Part shown: piece after piece, positions 43,577-50,692 of the stretch
Layout of the letters: each line of letters begins with the position of its first letter
Numbering within the stretch: position 1 is the first letter of the stretch
Origin: Butyricicoccus_A sp963588905
GTDB taxonomy: Bacteria; Bacillota; Clostridia; Oscillospirales; Butyricicoccaceae
DNA: 64,000 nucleotides
Assembly (NCBI GenBank): GCA_963588905.1
Contig: CAVAJF010000036.1
Span: forward strand, 78,270-142,269
Direction of reading: 5' to 3'
The notes under the pieces: model-generated
The model's database searches: none
Seen by the model: the letters and a program-made list of their open reading frames with translations, nothing else
What the model was told of the DNA's origin: nothing
Program-made: the position numbers and the translations under genes

Positions 43577-44380
43577 ATGGACTTTGAAATAAAAAAACAA
43601 TATCATTTTGACGATTTGTTGCAGGTGATGCGCATCTTACGAAGTGAAGAGGGATGTATGTGGGATCGACAGCAGGACCATCACAGCATTCGTCGGGATT
43701 TTATTGAGGAGACGTATGAGGTATGTGAGGCAATCGACAACGAAGATACCGAACTGCTCAAGGAAGAACTGGGTGATGTGCTGTTCCAAGTTGTCTTTCA
43801 CACAACCATAGAAGAAGAACAGGGACATTTTGACATGGACGATGTGATTGACGGCATTTGCAAAAAGATGATCTATCGGCATCCGCATGTGTTTAAGGAT
43901 GTGCAGGTGAATTCAACACAGAATATTTTGAACAACTGGGATGATCTGAAAAAAACAGAAAAGCATCAGGAAAGCGTTACAGACACCATGAACAGTGTGG
44001 CGCGTACCCTTCCGGCGTTGATTCGCGCGGAAAAAGTTATGAAAAAGGCGGAAAAGGCCGGCTTTGAGTGGAACAGTGTAGACAATGCGCTGGACAAAGT
44101 GCAAGAGGAATTGGACGAAGTGCGCCGCGCAGAACACGGAGACGGTGATTTGCCAGAGGAAATCGGTGATTTGCTGTTCGCAGCGGTAAAGGTGGCAAAA
44201 TTTGCACAAACCGATCCGGAAGAAGCACTGAATCATACGACAGAGAAGTTTATTCACCGGTTTTCCCATGTAGAAGAAGGGGCTGCTGCACAGGGAAAGC
44301 AGGTTGGAGATTTAACACTAAATGAAATGCTGGGGCTTTGGGAAGAGAGTAAAAGGGATGAACAAAAACGAATTGATTGA
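43577..44380 (+). CDS. mazG: nucleoside triphosphate pyrophosphohydrolase MazG
   Basis: 267 residues from the ATG at 43577, with GAGG 10 nt upstream. Two MazG domains: CMWDRQQDHHSIRRDFIEETYE with EELGDVLFQVVFH near residues 30-80, and FEWNSVDNALDKVQEELDE with EEIGDLLFA near 165-210. It hydrolyses NTPs to NMP and pyrophosphate. This is yabN of the yabM-yabR cluster. The IS110 element ends 12 bp before its start codon, so its ribosome site now combines an element base with flank sequence. Whether it is still transcribed from yabM is unclear. Confidence 0.95.
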   Translation: MDFEIKKQYHFDDLLQVMRILRSEEGCMWDRQQDHHSIRRDFIEETYEVCEAIDNEDTELLKEELGDVLFQVVFHTTIEEEQGHFDMDDVIDGICKKMIYRHPHVFKDVQVNSTQNILNNWDDLKKTEKHQESVTDTMNSVARTLPALIRAEKVMKKAEKAGFEWNSVDNALDKVQEELDEVRRAEHGDGDLPEEIGDLLFAAVKVAKFAQTDPEEALNHTTEKFIHRFSHVEEGAAAQGKQVGDLTLNEMLGLWEESKRDEQKRID

Positions 44381-44633
44381 TCGGGTTTCCGATTATACAG
44401 GCATGAAGAAAAAGGATGCCTCCTTGGCTACCATGGCGGTCTTTGCTTGCATTGCAGAGGCACTGGCGCAGGAGGAGAAGATTACGATTTCTGGCTTTGG
44501 CGTGATGGAAGTGCGCCATCGCGCAGCAAGAAAAGGGCATTTACCGACAGGAAAGCAGGAATTTGACATTCCGGCGATGAAAATTCCGGTATTTCGCCCG
44601 TCCAAACAATTAAAGGAGAAAATCAACATATGA
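44358..44633 (+). CDS. HU-family DNA-binding protein
   Basis: 91 residues from the ATG at 44358, overlapping the end of mazG by 23 bp. MNKNELIDRVSDYTGMKKKD is a typical HU start; ITISGFGVMEVRHRAARKG is the beta-arm region, and FRPSKQLKEKIN the C-terminal helix. It probably bends and compacts DNA. Its place between mazG and rqcP is common in Clostridia. Confidence 0.93.
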   Translation: MNKNELIDRVSDYTGMKKKDASLATMAVFACIAEALAQEEKITISGFGVMEVRHRAARKGHLPTGKQEFDIPAMKIPVFRPSKQLKEKINI

Positions 44634-44872
44634 GACTGGATAAATATCTCAAGGTATCTCGCTTGATTAAGCGGAGAACCATCGCAAATGAAGCCTGCGA
44701 TAATGACCGCATTTTGGTCAATGGCAAGCAGGCAAAGGCATCGTACCAAGTAAAAGTTGGTGATGTCATTGAAATCACCTTTGGACAGAGAACGCTGAAA
44801 GTAGAGGTTCTCAACATCGCAGAGCACGTTCTCAAAAACGATGCTTCAGCGCTGTATCGAGAGATTCCGTAA
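44630..44872 (+). CDS. rqcP: S4-domain RNA-binding protein RqcP (YabO)
   Basis: 80 residues that are almost entirely one S4 domain: MRLDKYLKVSRLIKRRTIA and the loop GDVIEITFGQRTLKVEVL. In Bacillus, RqcP helps RqcH add alanine tails during rescue of stalled ribosomes. The ATG overlaps the HU stop by 4 bp. It is yabO in the conserved block. Confidence 0.93.
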   Translation: MRLDKYLKVSRLIKRRTIANEACDNDRILVNGKQAKASYQVKVGDVIEITFGQRTLKVEVLNIAEHVLKNDASALYREIP

Positions 44873-44892
44873 CGGTTACAAACGCATAATCC

Positions 44893-44926
44893 AAAGCCCC
44901 GACACATAGGATAGTGTCGGGGCTTT
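44893..44926 (+). terminator. hairpin between rqcP and yabP
   Basis: A 13-bp stem AAAGCCCCGACAC / GTGTCGGGGCTTT with only three T at the end. It may act as a partial terminator separating housekeeping genes from sporulation genes. Confidence 0.65.
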
Positions 44927-44949
44927 CGGCATAGATAGGGGGAGCATAT

Positions 44950-45234
44950 ATGGAGCGAAACACGGCAGAAAAGCAGGCACTGCCGCACGGCATTTCCCTG
45001 CAAGACAGGAAAAAGCTGTCGATCTCCGGCGTCAGTGACGTTGCGAATTTTGACGAAAACCAAATCATTGTCGCGACAGGTTGGGGGACGCTGCTTGTGC
45101 GCGGCAGCGATCTGCATGTCGATCAGCTCAGTTTAGATACCGGAGAGCTGCGCATCACGGGACGCATTGACTGTATGGAGTACGATGACAACAGCAGTAC
45201 ATCGGGCGGATTTCTTCGCAGGCTGTTTCAATGA
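44950..45234 (+). CDS. yabP: sporulation protein YabP
   Basis: 94 residues. HGISLQDRKKLSISGVSDV, FDENQIIVATGWGTLLVRGS and ITGRIDCMEY match the YabP/YqfC family, needed for spore formation in Bacillus and absent from non-sporeformers. GGGGAG precedes the ATG. It overlaps yabQ by 4 bp. Confidence 0.92.
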   Translation: MERNTAEKQALPHGISLQDRKKLSISGVSDVANFDENQIIVATGWGTLLVRGSDLHVDQLSLDTGELRITGRIDCMEYDDNSSTSGGFLRRLFQ

Positions 45235-45566
45235 ATGTTGTACAGCTGCAATGGTATGGCGTGCTTGCTGCGTGTATATGCGGATTAGCACTCGGCGCGT
45301 TGTACGATGTATTTTGGCTGATCCGACAGCGCTGGAAACGTGCCGGGCTGACGTTTTTCTTAGATGTGCTGTTTTCCATGACGGGAGGCGCGACGCTCTT
45401 TGTGCTCGCCGTCAGCATCTTTCAGCAGCGAATGCGCGGCTTTTTGCCTGTTTCTATGCTGCTTGGAGGCGTTTTATGGGAGCTGACAGCGGGACGCTGG
45501 GTGCGGCATTTTTGGAAATGGATGCATAGGCGCGCAGGAATGAGAGGATTTTCAAAAAAATCGTAA
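45231..45566 (+). CDS. yabQ: spore cortex biosynthesis protein YabQ
   Basis: 111 residues with three to four hydrophobic segments. ALGALYDVFWLIRQRWKRA is typical of YabQ, a membrane protein of the forespore outer membrane needed for cortex formation. It is a short version. The ATG overlaps the yabP stop. Confidence 0.88.
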   Translation: MNVVQLQWYGVLAACICGLALGALYDVFWLIRQRWKRAGLTFFLDVLFSMTGGATLFVLAVSIFQQRMRGFLPVSMLLGGVLWELTAGRWVRHFWKWMHRRAGMRGFSKKS

Positions 45567-45640
45567 AAAATAAAAAAAATCCTTTTCTTTTTGCATGTGG
45601 TGGTATAGAATAGTATCGTAATCATTGAAGGAGGGATTGG

Positions 45641-45931
45641 ATGAGCAAACCAAAAAACAAGAAATTCAGCCTGGTGAGCAAGTTGATTGTTGCCGTCATT
45701 GTCGCGGTTGTCGTTGTCAAACCGATTTCTCTCCAGATTCAAATTCGTGATCTTCAGCGACAGGTTGAGACATTGGATGACCAGATCAGTCAGGAAAAGA
45801 CCGTAAACAAAGACCTGAAGAAATCGCTGAATGAGGGTGTGACCGATGAGTCCATCGCAAAGATTGCTCGTGATGTGCTGGGATATGCATCGCCCGGTGA
45901 GCGCGTGTTTATCGACAGCTCGGAGCAGTAA
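45641..45931 (+). CDS. divIC: septum formation initiator family protein (DivIC/FtsB-like)
   Basis: 96 residues. One membrane segment (LVSKLIVAVIVAVVVVKPI, about 12-30) followed by a coiled coil (QRQVETLDDQISQEKTVNKD) and a short tail with IAKIARDVLGYASPGERVF. DivIC acts with FtsL and DivIB at the division septum. GGAGGG precedes the ATG. Conserved position between yabQ and yabR. Confidence 0.92.
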   Translation: MSKPKNKKFSLVSKLIVAVIVAVVVVKPISLQIQIRDLQRQVETLDDQISQEKTVNKDLKKSLNEGVTDESIAKIARDVLGYASPGERVFIDSSEQ

Positions 45932-45963
45932 CCAAAAGTATATGGAGGAAACAGTTTAATAGT

Positions 45964-46476
45964 ATGGAGTTGGCTGTAGGAGAAATCATTTCCGGCAAGG
46001 TAACCGGAATCACAAAGTTTGGCGCGTTTGTATCGCTGCCAGAGGGCAAGAGCGGTTTGGTACATATCTCTGAGGTGGATCAGTCATATGTCAGCGACAT
46101 CCGCGATCATTTGACAGAGGGTCAGGAAGTCAAGGTGAAGGTCATCGCCATTGACGAAAACGGTCGTGTGAATTTGTCAATCAAAAAGACGCAGCCGCGA
46201 CAGAACAGCGAGCAGCGTCCGTTCCGCCGCAACAACAATCAGAACGGTGGAAATCACAATAATACCAACCGCGGAAGCTATCAGAACCGCACAGGCAGCT
46301 CCAACGGCGGCAGAAAGTTCCAGCAGCGCCAGGGTTATGCGCCGCGTCCGGCAGCAAAGGAAGCACCGGCTTCGTTTGAGGATAAGCTCAAGCACTTTAT
46401 GCAGGACAGCGAGAGCCGAATGGCAGATCTGCGCCGCAATACCGACAAGAAGAACGGTTCCCGCCGCCGCAAATAA
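45964..46476 (+). CDS. yabR: S1-domain RNA-binding protein (YabR-type)
   Basis: 170 residues. Residues 1-75 are one S1 domain (GEIISGKVTGITKFGAFVSL, GLVHISEVDQSYVSDI, VKVIAIDENGRVNLSIKK). The rest is a low-complexity tail rich in Arg, Asn, Gly and Gln, likely disordered and RNA-binding. It closes the yab block and precedes a terminator. Confidence 0.92.
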   Translation: MELAVGEIISGKVTGITKFGAFVSLPEGKSGLVHISEVDQSYVSDIRDHLTEGQEVKVKVIAIDENGRVNLSIKKTQPRQNSEQRPFRRNNNQNGGNHNNTNRGSYQNRTGSSNGGRKFQQRQGYAPRPAAKEAPASFEDKLKHFMQDSESRMADLRRNTDKKNGSRRRK

Positions 46477-46483
46477 TCACACA

Positions 46484-46552
46484 AAGCAAACAGACATGTC
46501 GCTCTTTTCGTATTATGCTTCGGGAAGGCGGCATTGTCATGTCTGCTTTTTT
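46484..46552 (+). terminator. terminator after yabR
   Basis: AGCAAACAGACATG and CATGTCTGCTTTTTT pair around a long loop, ending in T6. A second small hairpin (CCCTCCGGC/GCCGAAGGG) is at 46570-46590. The rest of the gap up to 46703 shows no gene. Confidence 0.75.
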
Positions 46553-46702
46553 GTACGGGCAAAAAAATACCCTCCGGCGAGCCGAAGGGTGAATGGATTG
46601 TGGGGATAAAGATATGAACGGTGCATGGATAGCAGTTTCCTGCTACCGTGGTTATCGTATCATGATTACCAATAATTGTCAATTGTTTTTTAAGGAGAAG
46701 CA

Positions 46703-47845
46703 ATGATACTTTGCAATGCGAAAATTGTCCCAATGGAGGGTGAAATCATCGAAAATGGTTTTCTTTCCGTGGAAAATGGAAAGATTTCCGCTATTGGGTC
46801 GATGGAAACTGTGCCGGAAGGCGAACAGATTGATGTACACGGCGGGTGGATTCTGCCGGGACTCGTGGATGCACACACACATTTGGGATTATTCGAAGAC
46901 TCTCTCGGATTTGAAGGAGAGGACGGAAATGAGGATACCGATCCGATTACGCCGCAGCTGCGCGTGATTGACGGTATTAACCCGATGGAGCGCAGCTTTC
47001 AGGAGGCACGCGAGGCAGGTGTAACTTGCTGTTTGGTATCTCCAGGCAGCTGCAATCCGATTGCCGGGCAAATCGCAGCGATCAAAACGGCAGGCCGCCG
47101 TATTGATGATATGATCGTCAAACAGCCGTGTGCGATGAAATTTGCGCTGGGAGAGAACCCAAAATCATGCTATAATGATAAGGATGAGACGCCAGTGACC
47201 CGCATGGCGACTGCGGCGTTGATTCGAGAGACGCTGTACAAGGCACAAGAATATGGCAGACAAAAGCAGCACGCAGAAGATCCGTCGGATTTACCGGAGT
47301 ATGATGCTAAATACGAAGCGTTGCTTCCGGTTTTGGACGGTACGTGTCCGGCACATTTTCATGCGCACCGTGCGGATGATATGTTTACTGCGCTGCGCAT
47401 TGCGAAGGAGTTTTCGTTAAAGCCGGTTATTTTGCATGGCACAGAGGCGCATCTCGTTGCGGATATTCTGGCAGAGGAACACGTACCGATTTGTGCAGGC
47501 CCGTTTTTAACGGATCGCTCAAAACCAGAACTGCGTCATTTGACCGAGCAGGCACCGGCGCTGCTGACCCAAGCAGGCATTGAGACCGCGATTACAACCG
47601 ACCATCCGGAAACGACGCTCAAGCATTTCATGCAGTGCGTGGTAGCTGCTGTACAAGCAGGCATGGAGCCGCTCGCAGCTCTTCGGGCAGTTACCATCGT
47701 TCCGGCTTGTATTGCCGGACTGGATGAAAGAATCGGCTCGCTGCGTGTCGGCAAGGACGCCGATCTGCTGATTACGAGCGGCGATCCGTTGGATTACCGC
47801 ACCAAGGTCACAGCCGTATATATTGACGGAAAACAGGTGAAATAA
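46703..47845 (+). CDS. metal-dependent amidohydrolase
   Basis: 380 residues. VDAHTHLGLFEDS gives the first metal pair, followed by FHAHRADDMFTALRIA, VILHGTEAH and ITTDHPE (Asp ligand); the end has GSLRVGKDADLLITSGDPL. This is the imidazolonepropionase / dihydroorotase-like branch of the superfamily, with relatives often of unknown substrate. AAGGAG lies 7 nt before the ATG. It overlaps no pathway neighbour that would reveal the substrate. Confidence 0.88.
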   Translation: MILCNAKIVPMEGEIIENGFLSVENGKISAIGSMETVPEGEQIDVHGGWILPGLVDAHTHLGLFEDSLGFEGEDGNEDTDPITPQLRVIDGINPMERSFQEAREAGVTCCLVSPGSCNPIAGQIAAIKTAGRRIDDMIVKQPCAMKFALGENPKSCYNDKDETPVTRMATAALIRETLYKAQEYGRQKQHAEDPSDLPEYDAKYEALLPVLDGTCPAHFHAHRADDMFTALRIAKEFSLKPVILHGTEAHLVADILAEEHVPICAGPFLTDRSKPELRHLTEQAPALLTQAGIETAITTDHPETTLKHFMQCVVAAVQAGMEPLAALRAVTIVPACIAGLDERIGSLRVGKDADLLITSGDPLDYRTKVTAVYIDGKQVK

Positions 47846-47883
47846 TGCCGCATTTGGCATACAATACAGGAGGATTACACAGA

Positions 47884-48729
47884 ATGAGAACCATCGAAGC
47901 AAAAGAGATTACCGCGCTGGTGCGCGAGCTGTGCATGAAGGCAAACTATGTCCTGCCGGAGAGCATCCGACAGTCTTATGTAAACGGAGAGAAGAACGAG
48001 AAATCTCCGCTCGGCAAAACCATCTTTGGCAAGATGATTGAAAACTGTGATATTGCCTGTAAAAATTCTGTGCCGATCTGTCAGGACTGCGGCATGGCTA
48101 TTGTGTTTGTAGAGGTCGGTCAGGATGTGCATATTACCGGCGGTCTGCTAGAGGATGCCGTCAATGAGGGCGTTCGTCAGGGATATGTAGATGGCTATCT
48201 GCGCCTGTCTGTTGTTCGTGATCCGCTGCTGGATCGCAGCAATACCAACGATAACACCCCGGCTATTCTGTACACGCGCGTTGTCGCAGGTGATGAAATC
48301 CATGTTACCGTTGAGCCGAAGGGCTTTGGCAGTGAGAACATGAGTGCACTCAAGATGTTCACCCCGGCCGCAAAGCCGGAGGATATTATTGATTTTGTTG
48401 TCGAGGCCTGCGACAAGGCTGGCTCTAACCCGTGCCCGCCGATTGTTATCGGTGTTGGTCTGGGTGGCACGGCAGACAAGGCGTGCTATCTGGCAAAGCG
48501 TGCCCTGATGCGTCCGGTTGGTCAGTTCAATGAGAATCCGGGCTATGCAGAGATGGAAAAGAAGATTATTGAGCGCGTCAATGCGCTGGGCATCGGACCG
48601 CAGGGTCTGGGCGGCACGGTAACCGCTTTGATGTGTGCCATTGATACGTATCCGACCCATATTGCTGGTCTGCCGTGTGCAGTCAACATTGGCTGCCATG
48701 TCACCCGCCATGCAGAGGGAAAAATCTAA
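47884..48729 (+). CDS. class I fumarate hydratase / tartrate dehydratase alpha subunit
   Basis: 281 residues from the ATG at 47884, with AGGAGG 9 nt upstream. It matches the N-terminal part of class I fumarases: PICQDCGMAIVFVEVG, SENMSALKMFTPA, GSNPCPPIVIGVGLGGTADKA and NIGCHVTRHAEG, whose cysteines hold the [4Fe-4S] cluster. In two-gene forms the beta subunit follows directly; here none follows and none is in the window. It adds water to fumarate to give malate if a partner exists elsewhere. Confidence 0.9.
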   Translation: MRTIEAKEITALVRELCMKANYVLPESIRQSYVNGEKNEKSPLGKTIFGKMIENCDIACKNSVPICQDCGMAIVFVEVGQDVHITGGLLEDAVNEGVRQGYVDGYLRLSVVRDPLLDRSNTNDNTPAILYTRVVAGDEIHVTVEPKGFGSENMSALKMFTPAAKPEDIIDFVVEACDKAGSNPCPPIVIGVGLGGTADKACYLAKRALMRPVGQFNENPGYAEMEKKIIERVNALGIGPQGLGGTVTALMCAIDTYPTHIAGLPCAVNIGCHVTRHAEGKI

Positions 48730-48816
48730 AATCACGAAATTTCGAGAAAACGTGAAAAAACAAGAGATTGCTCAAGCTATTCTGCGCTCAACTCCATTTT
48801 TGGCGAATTTTGCCAT

Positions 48817-48980
48817 GCGACAGGCTTGCCTCTGTGTGGTATAATATTCCCAACAAAAGAGGAAGAAACAAATAGAAATTTGTTGAAATAATACAAGTTC
48901 TTGCGGCGTGTGCCGCGCAGAAATTCTTCTTTGACAAGTGAATAAAAAATTGGGTTGTTAAACCATAAGGAGTTGATGTT
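48817..48980 (+). promoter_or_regulatory. hpf promoter and 5' leader
   Basis: GCGACA (48817-48822) and TATAAT (48840-48845), 17 bp apart, start a leader of about 130 nt with two hairpins: AACAAA/TTTGTT (48867-48884) and GCGGC/GCCGC near 48903-48917. A second TTGACA at 48931 has no convincing -10. The rest of the gap after 48729 shows nothing else. Confidence 0.6.
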
Positions 48981-49514
48981 ATGAAGATCACCATCGTTGA
49001 AAGAAAAATCAAGATTAGCGAAGAGCTCCGCGATTACGCTATCAAGAAGGTTACCAAGCTGGATCGGTATTTCCAGAAGGACACCTCCGCGACCATTACT
49101 TTCAGTGAGCTGAAGGGCAGACAGACGGCAGAAGTAACAGTCCGTCATAACGGCATGGTTTTCCGTGCAGAGGAAACCACGACAGATATGTTTGCTTCCG
49201 TGGATGGTATGATTTCGAGCATCGAGAGACAGATTCGCAGAAATAAGACCCGTCTGGAAAAGAAGCTGCGTCAGGGCGCATTTGACAAGATGGCTGCCAA
49301 TGAGGCAAGCCTCGCAGAGTTCGCTGAGGACAAGTATGAAGTCGTTCGCCGAAAGAAATTCGATGTCGCTTCTATGACCGTTGAGGAAGCTATTTTGCAG
49401 ATGAATCTGCTGGAGCATCAGTTCTTCTTCTTCCGCAATGCCGAAGAGGATGACGCACCGGCTGTTATCTACAAGAGAGCTGCTGGCGGCTATGGCTTAA
49501 TCGAGGGCAATTGA
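48981..49514 (+). CDS. hpf: ribosome hibernation promoting factor, long form
   Basis: 177 residues. N-terminal RaiA/YfiA fold (MKITIVERKIKISEELRDYA, AEVTVRHNGMVFRAEETTTD) and the C-terminal dimerisation domain of the long form (FDVASMTVEEAILQMNLLEH, FFFFRNAEE). Long HPF dimers join two 70S ribosomes into an inactive 100S form in slow growth. AAGGAG lies before the ATG. A terminator follows at 49559. Confidence 0.97.
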   Translation: MKITIVERKIKISEELRDYAIKKVTKLDRYFQKDTSATITFSELKGRQTAEVTVRHNGMVFRAEETTTDMFASVDGMISSIERQIRRNKTRLEKKLRQGAFDKMAANEASLAEFAEDKYEVVRRKKFDVASMTVEEAILQMNLLEHQFFFFRNAEEDDAPAVIYKRAAGGYGLIEGN

Positions 49515-49558
49515 TCTTCGTTTTGCATAGATAAAAGGGTAAGATAACAAGAAATAGC

Positions 49559-49590
49559 AAAGCCTTCTGTGGAATACCACGGAAGGCTTT
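49559..49590 (+). terminator. terminator after hpf
   Basis: A 14-bp stem AAAGCCTTCTGTGG / CCACGGAAGGCTTT with an AATA loop. Confidence 0.88.
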
Positions 49591-49591
49591 C

Positions 49592-49621
49592 TTGGGGAAA
49601 TGAGTTAGGACAACCTAACTA
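49592..49621 (+). promoter_or_regulatory. promoter with DtxR/IdeR-like iron box
   Basis: AGTTAGG-ACAA-CCTAACT (49603-49620) is a perfect 7-bp dyad containing TTAGG-N4-CCTAA, the half-sites of DtxR/IdeR-type iron boxes. It lies in the spacer of a possible promoter, TTGGGG (49592-49597) and TAACTA (49616-49621). It would link the following transporter genes to iron. Confidence 0.62.
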
Positions 49622-49632
49622 TCGGAGGCGGA

Positions 49633-50631
49633 ATGACAGATACGGTAAGTATATACGAAGAAGGATTCAGCAGAGCAGACTCTTATCAGAATATGACGCG
49701 ATTGACCAGAGAAGAAGCGGAACATCGGGAAAGCTCCATGACAATTCATCATATTATGCCCGGTGTCGATGTATTTTTTAATCATTTCAACTCACAGGAG
49801 TGTGTGGAGCCGGAACATGGAGAGGACAGTCTGCATGTGCTGGAAATCAATCATTGCCGACAGGGGCGCTATGGCTGTCAACTGGAAGGAGACCGGTATG
49901 TTTATCTCGGTCAGGGCGAGCTGGAAGTAAATATCTTGGGCATCAAGCGGCTGCATTCGGAATTCCCATTGGGATTTTATGACGGCGTGTCGATTTTGGT
50001 GGATGTAGAGGAGATGGCGGCGGCTATTCAGCCGTTATTTCCGGAAATTGCCCGACAGCTTGCCTTTTTGCAGCAGCATGTCTTGCAGCATGGCGGCGCG
50101 ATGCTCATTCGCAGGATGCCTGCTCTCAATCATATTTTTGAAGAGCTGTATCATGTCAATCCGATGATTGAACAGGCGTATATCAAGCTGAAGGTGATGG
50201 AAATTCTGCTCACCATGCAGACGATTCCTTTTGCACGGGAGTCCGCACAGTCCAGCTATTTTCGCCGCAGTGATATGGATAAAGTGAAAGCCCTGCATCA
50301 GGAGGCGATTCATCGACTGGGAGAAAAGATTCCGCTGCAGGTACTGGCGCAAAAGTATGACATTGCACAGACGACACTCAAAAGCTGTTTCAAAGAGATT
50401 TATGGCAGCCCATATTATGCGTACATGAAGAGATACCGCATTCATGCGGCGGTGCATGAACTGGAAGCCGGAGAACACAGTATTACGGAAATTGCCGGTA
50501 TGGTTGGCTATGAAAATGCGAGCAAGTTTACCGCAGCATTTAAATCTGTCATGGGATGCACACCGAGAGAGTACAGAAAGAATGCTGACCAAATGGAGCA
50601 TTTGCACCTGTTGGGAGTGGAAATCGAATAG
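49633..50631 (+). CDS. AraC-family transcriptional regulator
   Basis: 332 residues. The last 100 hold two helix-turn-helix units (IPLQVLAQKYDIAQTTLKSCF and HSITEIAGMVGYENASKFTA, ending TPREYRK). The N-terminal 200 residues are a ligand domain with the YGCQLEGDRYVYLGQGEL segment, like regulators of siderophore uptake (YbtA/PchR type). GGAGG is 5 nt upstream. It is followed by two ABC genes in the same direction with an intervening terminator. Confidence 0.9.
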   Translation: MTDTVSIYEEGFSRADSYQNMTRLTREEAEHRESSMTIHHIMPGVDVFFNHFNSQECVEPEHGEDSLHVLEINHCRQGRYGCQLEGDRYVYLGQGELEVNILGIKRLHSEFPLGFYDGVSILVDVEEMAAAIQPLFPEIARQLAFLQQHVLQHGGAMLIRRMPALNHIFEELYHVNPMIEQAYIKLKVMEILLTMQTIPFARESAQSSYFRRSDMDKVKALHQEAIHRLGEKIPLQVLAQKYDIAQTTLKSCFKEIYGSPYYAYMKRYRIHAAVHELEAGEHSITEIAGMVGYENASKFTAAFKSVMGCTPREYRKNADQMEHLHLLGVEIE

Positions 50632-50642
50632 GAAATCCTGCA

Positions 50643-50677
50643 AAATAATGCTGTCAGAGATGACGGCATTATTTTTT
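50643..50677 (+). terminator. terminator between the AraC regulator and the ABC genes
   Basis: AAATAATGCTGTCA / TGACGGCATTATTT with a 4-nt GAGA loop and T7. It sits in the 61-bp gap before the ABC genes, so their expression from the araC promoter would need read-through. I see no strong promoter after it. Confidence 0.85.
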
Positions 50678-50692
50678 TGAGGAGGAAAGCCT

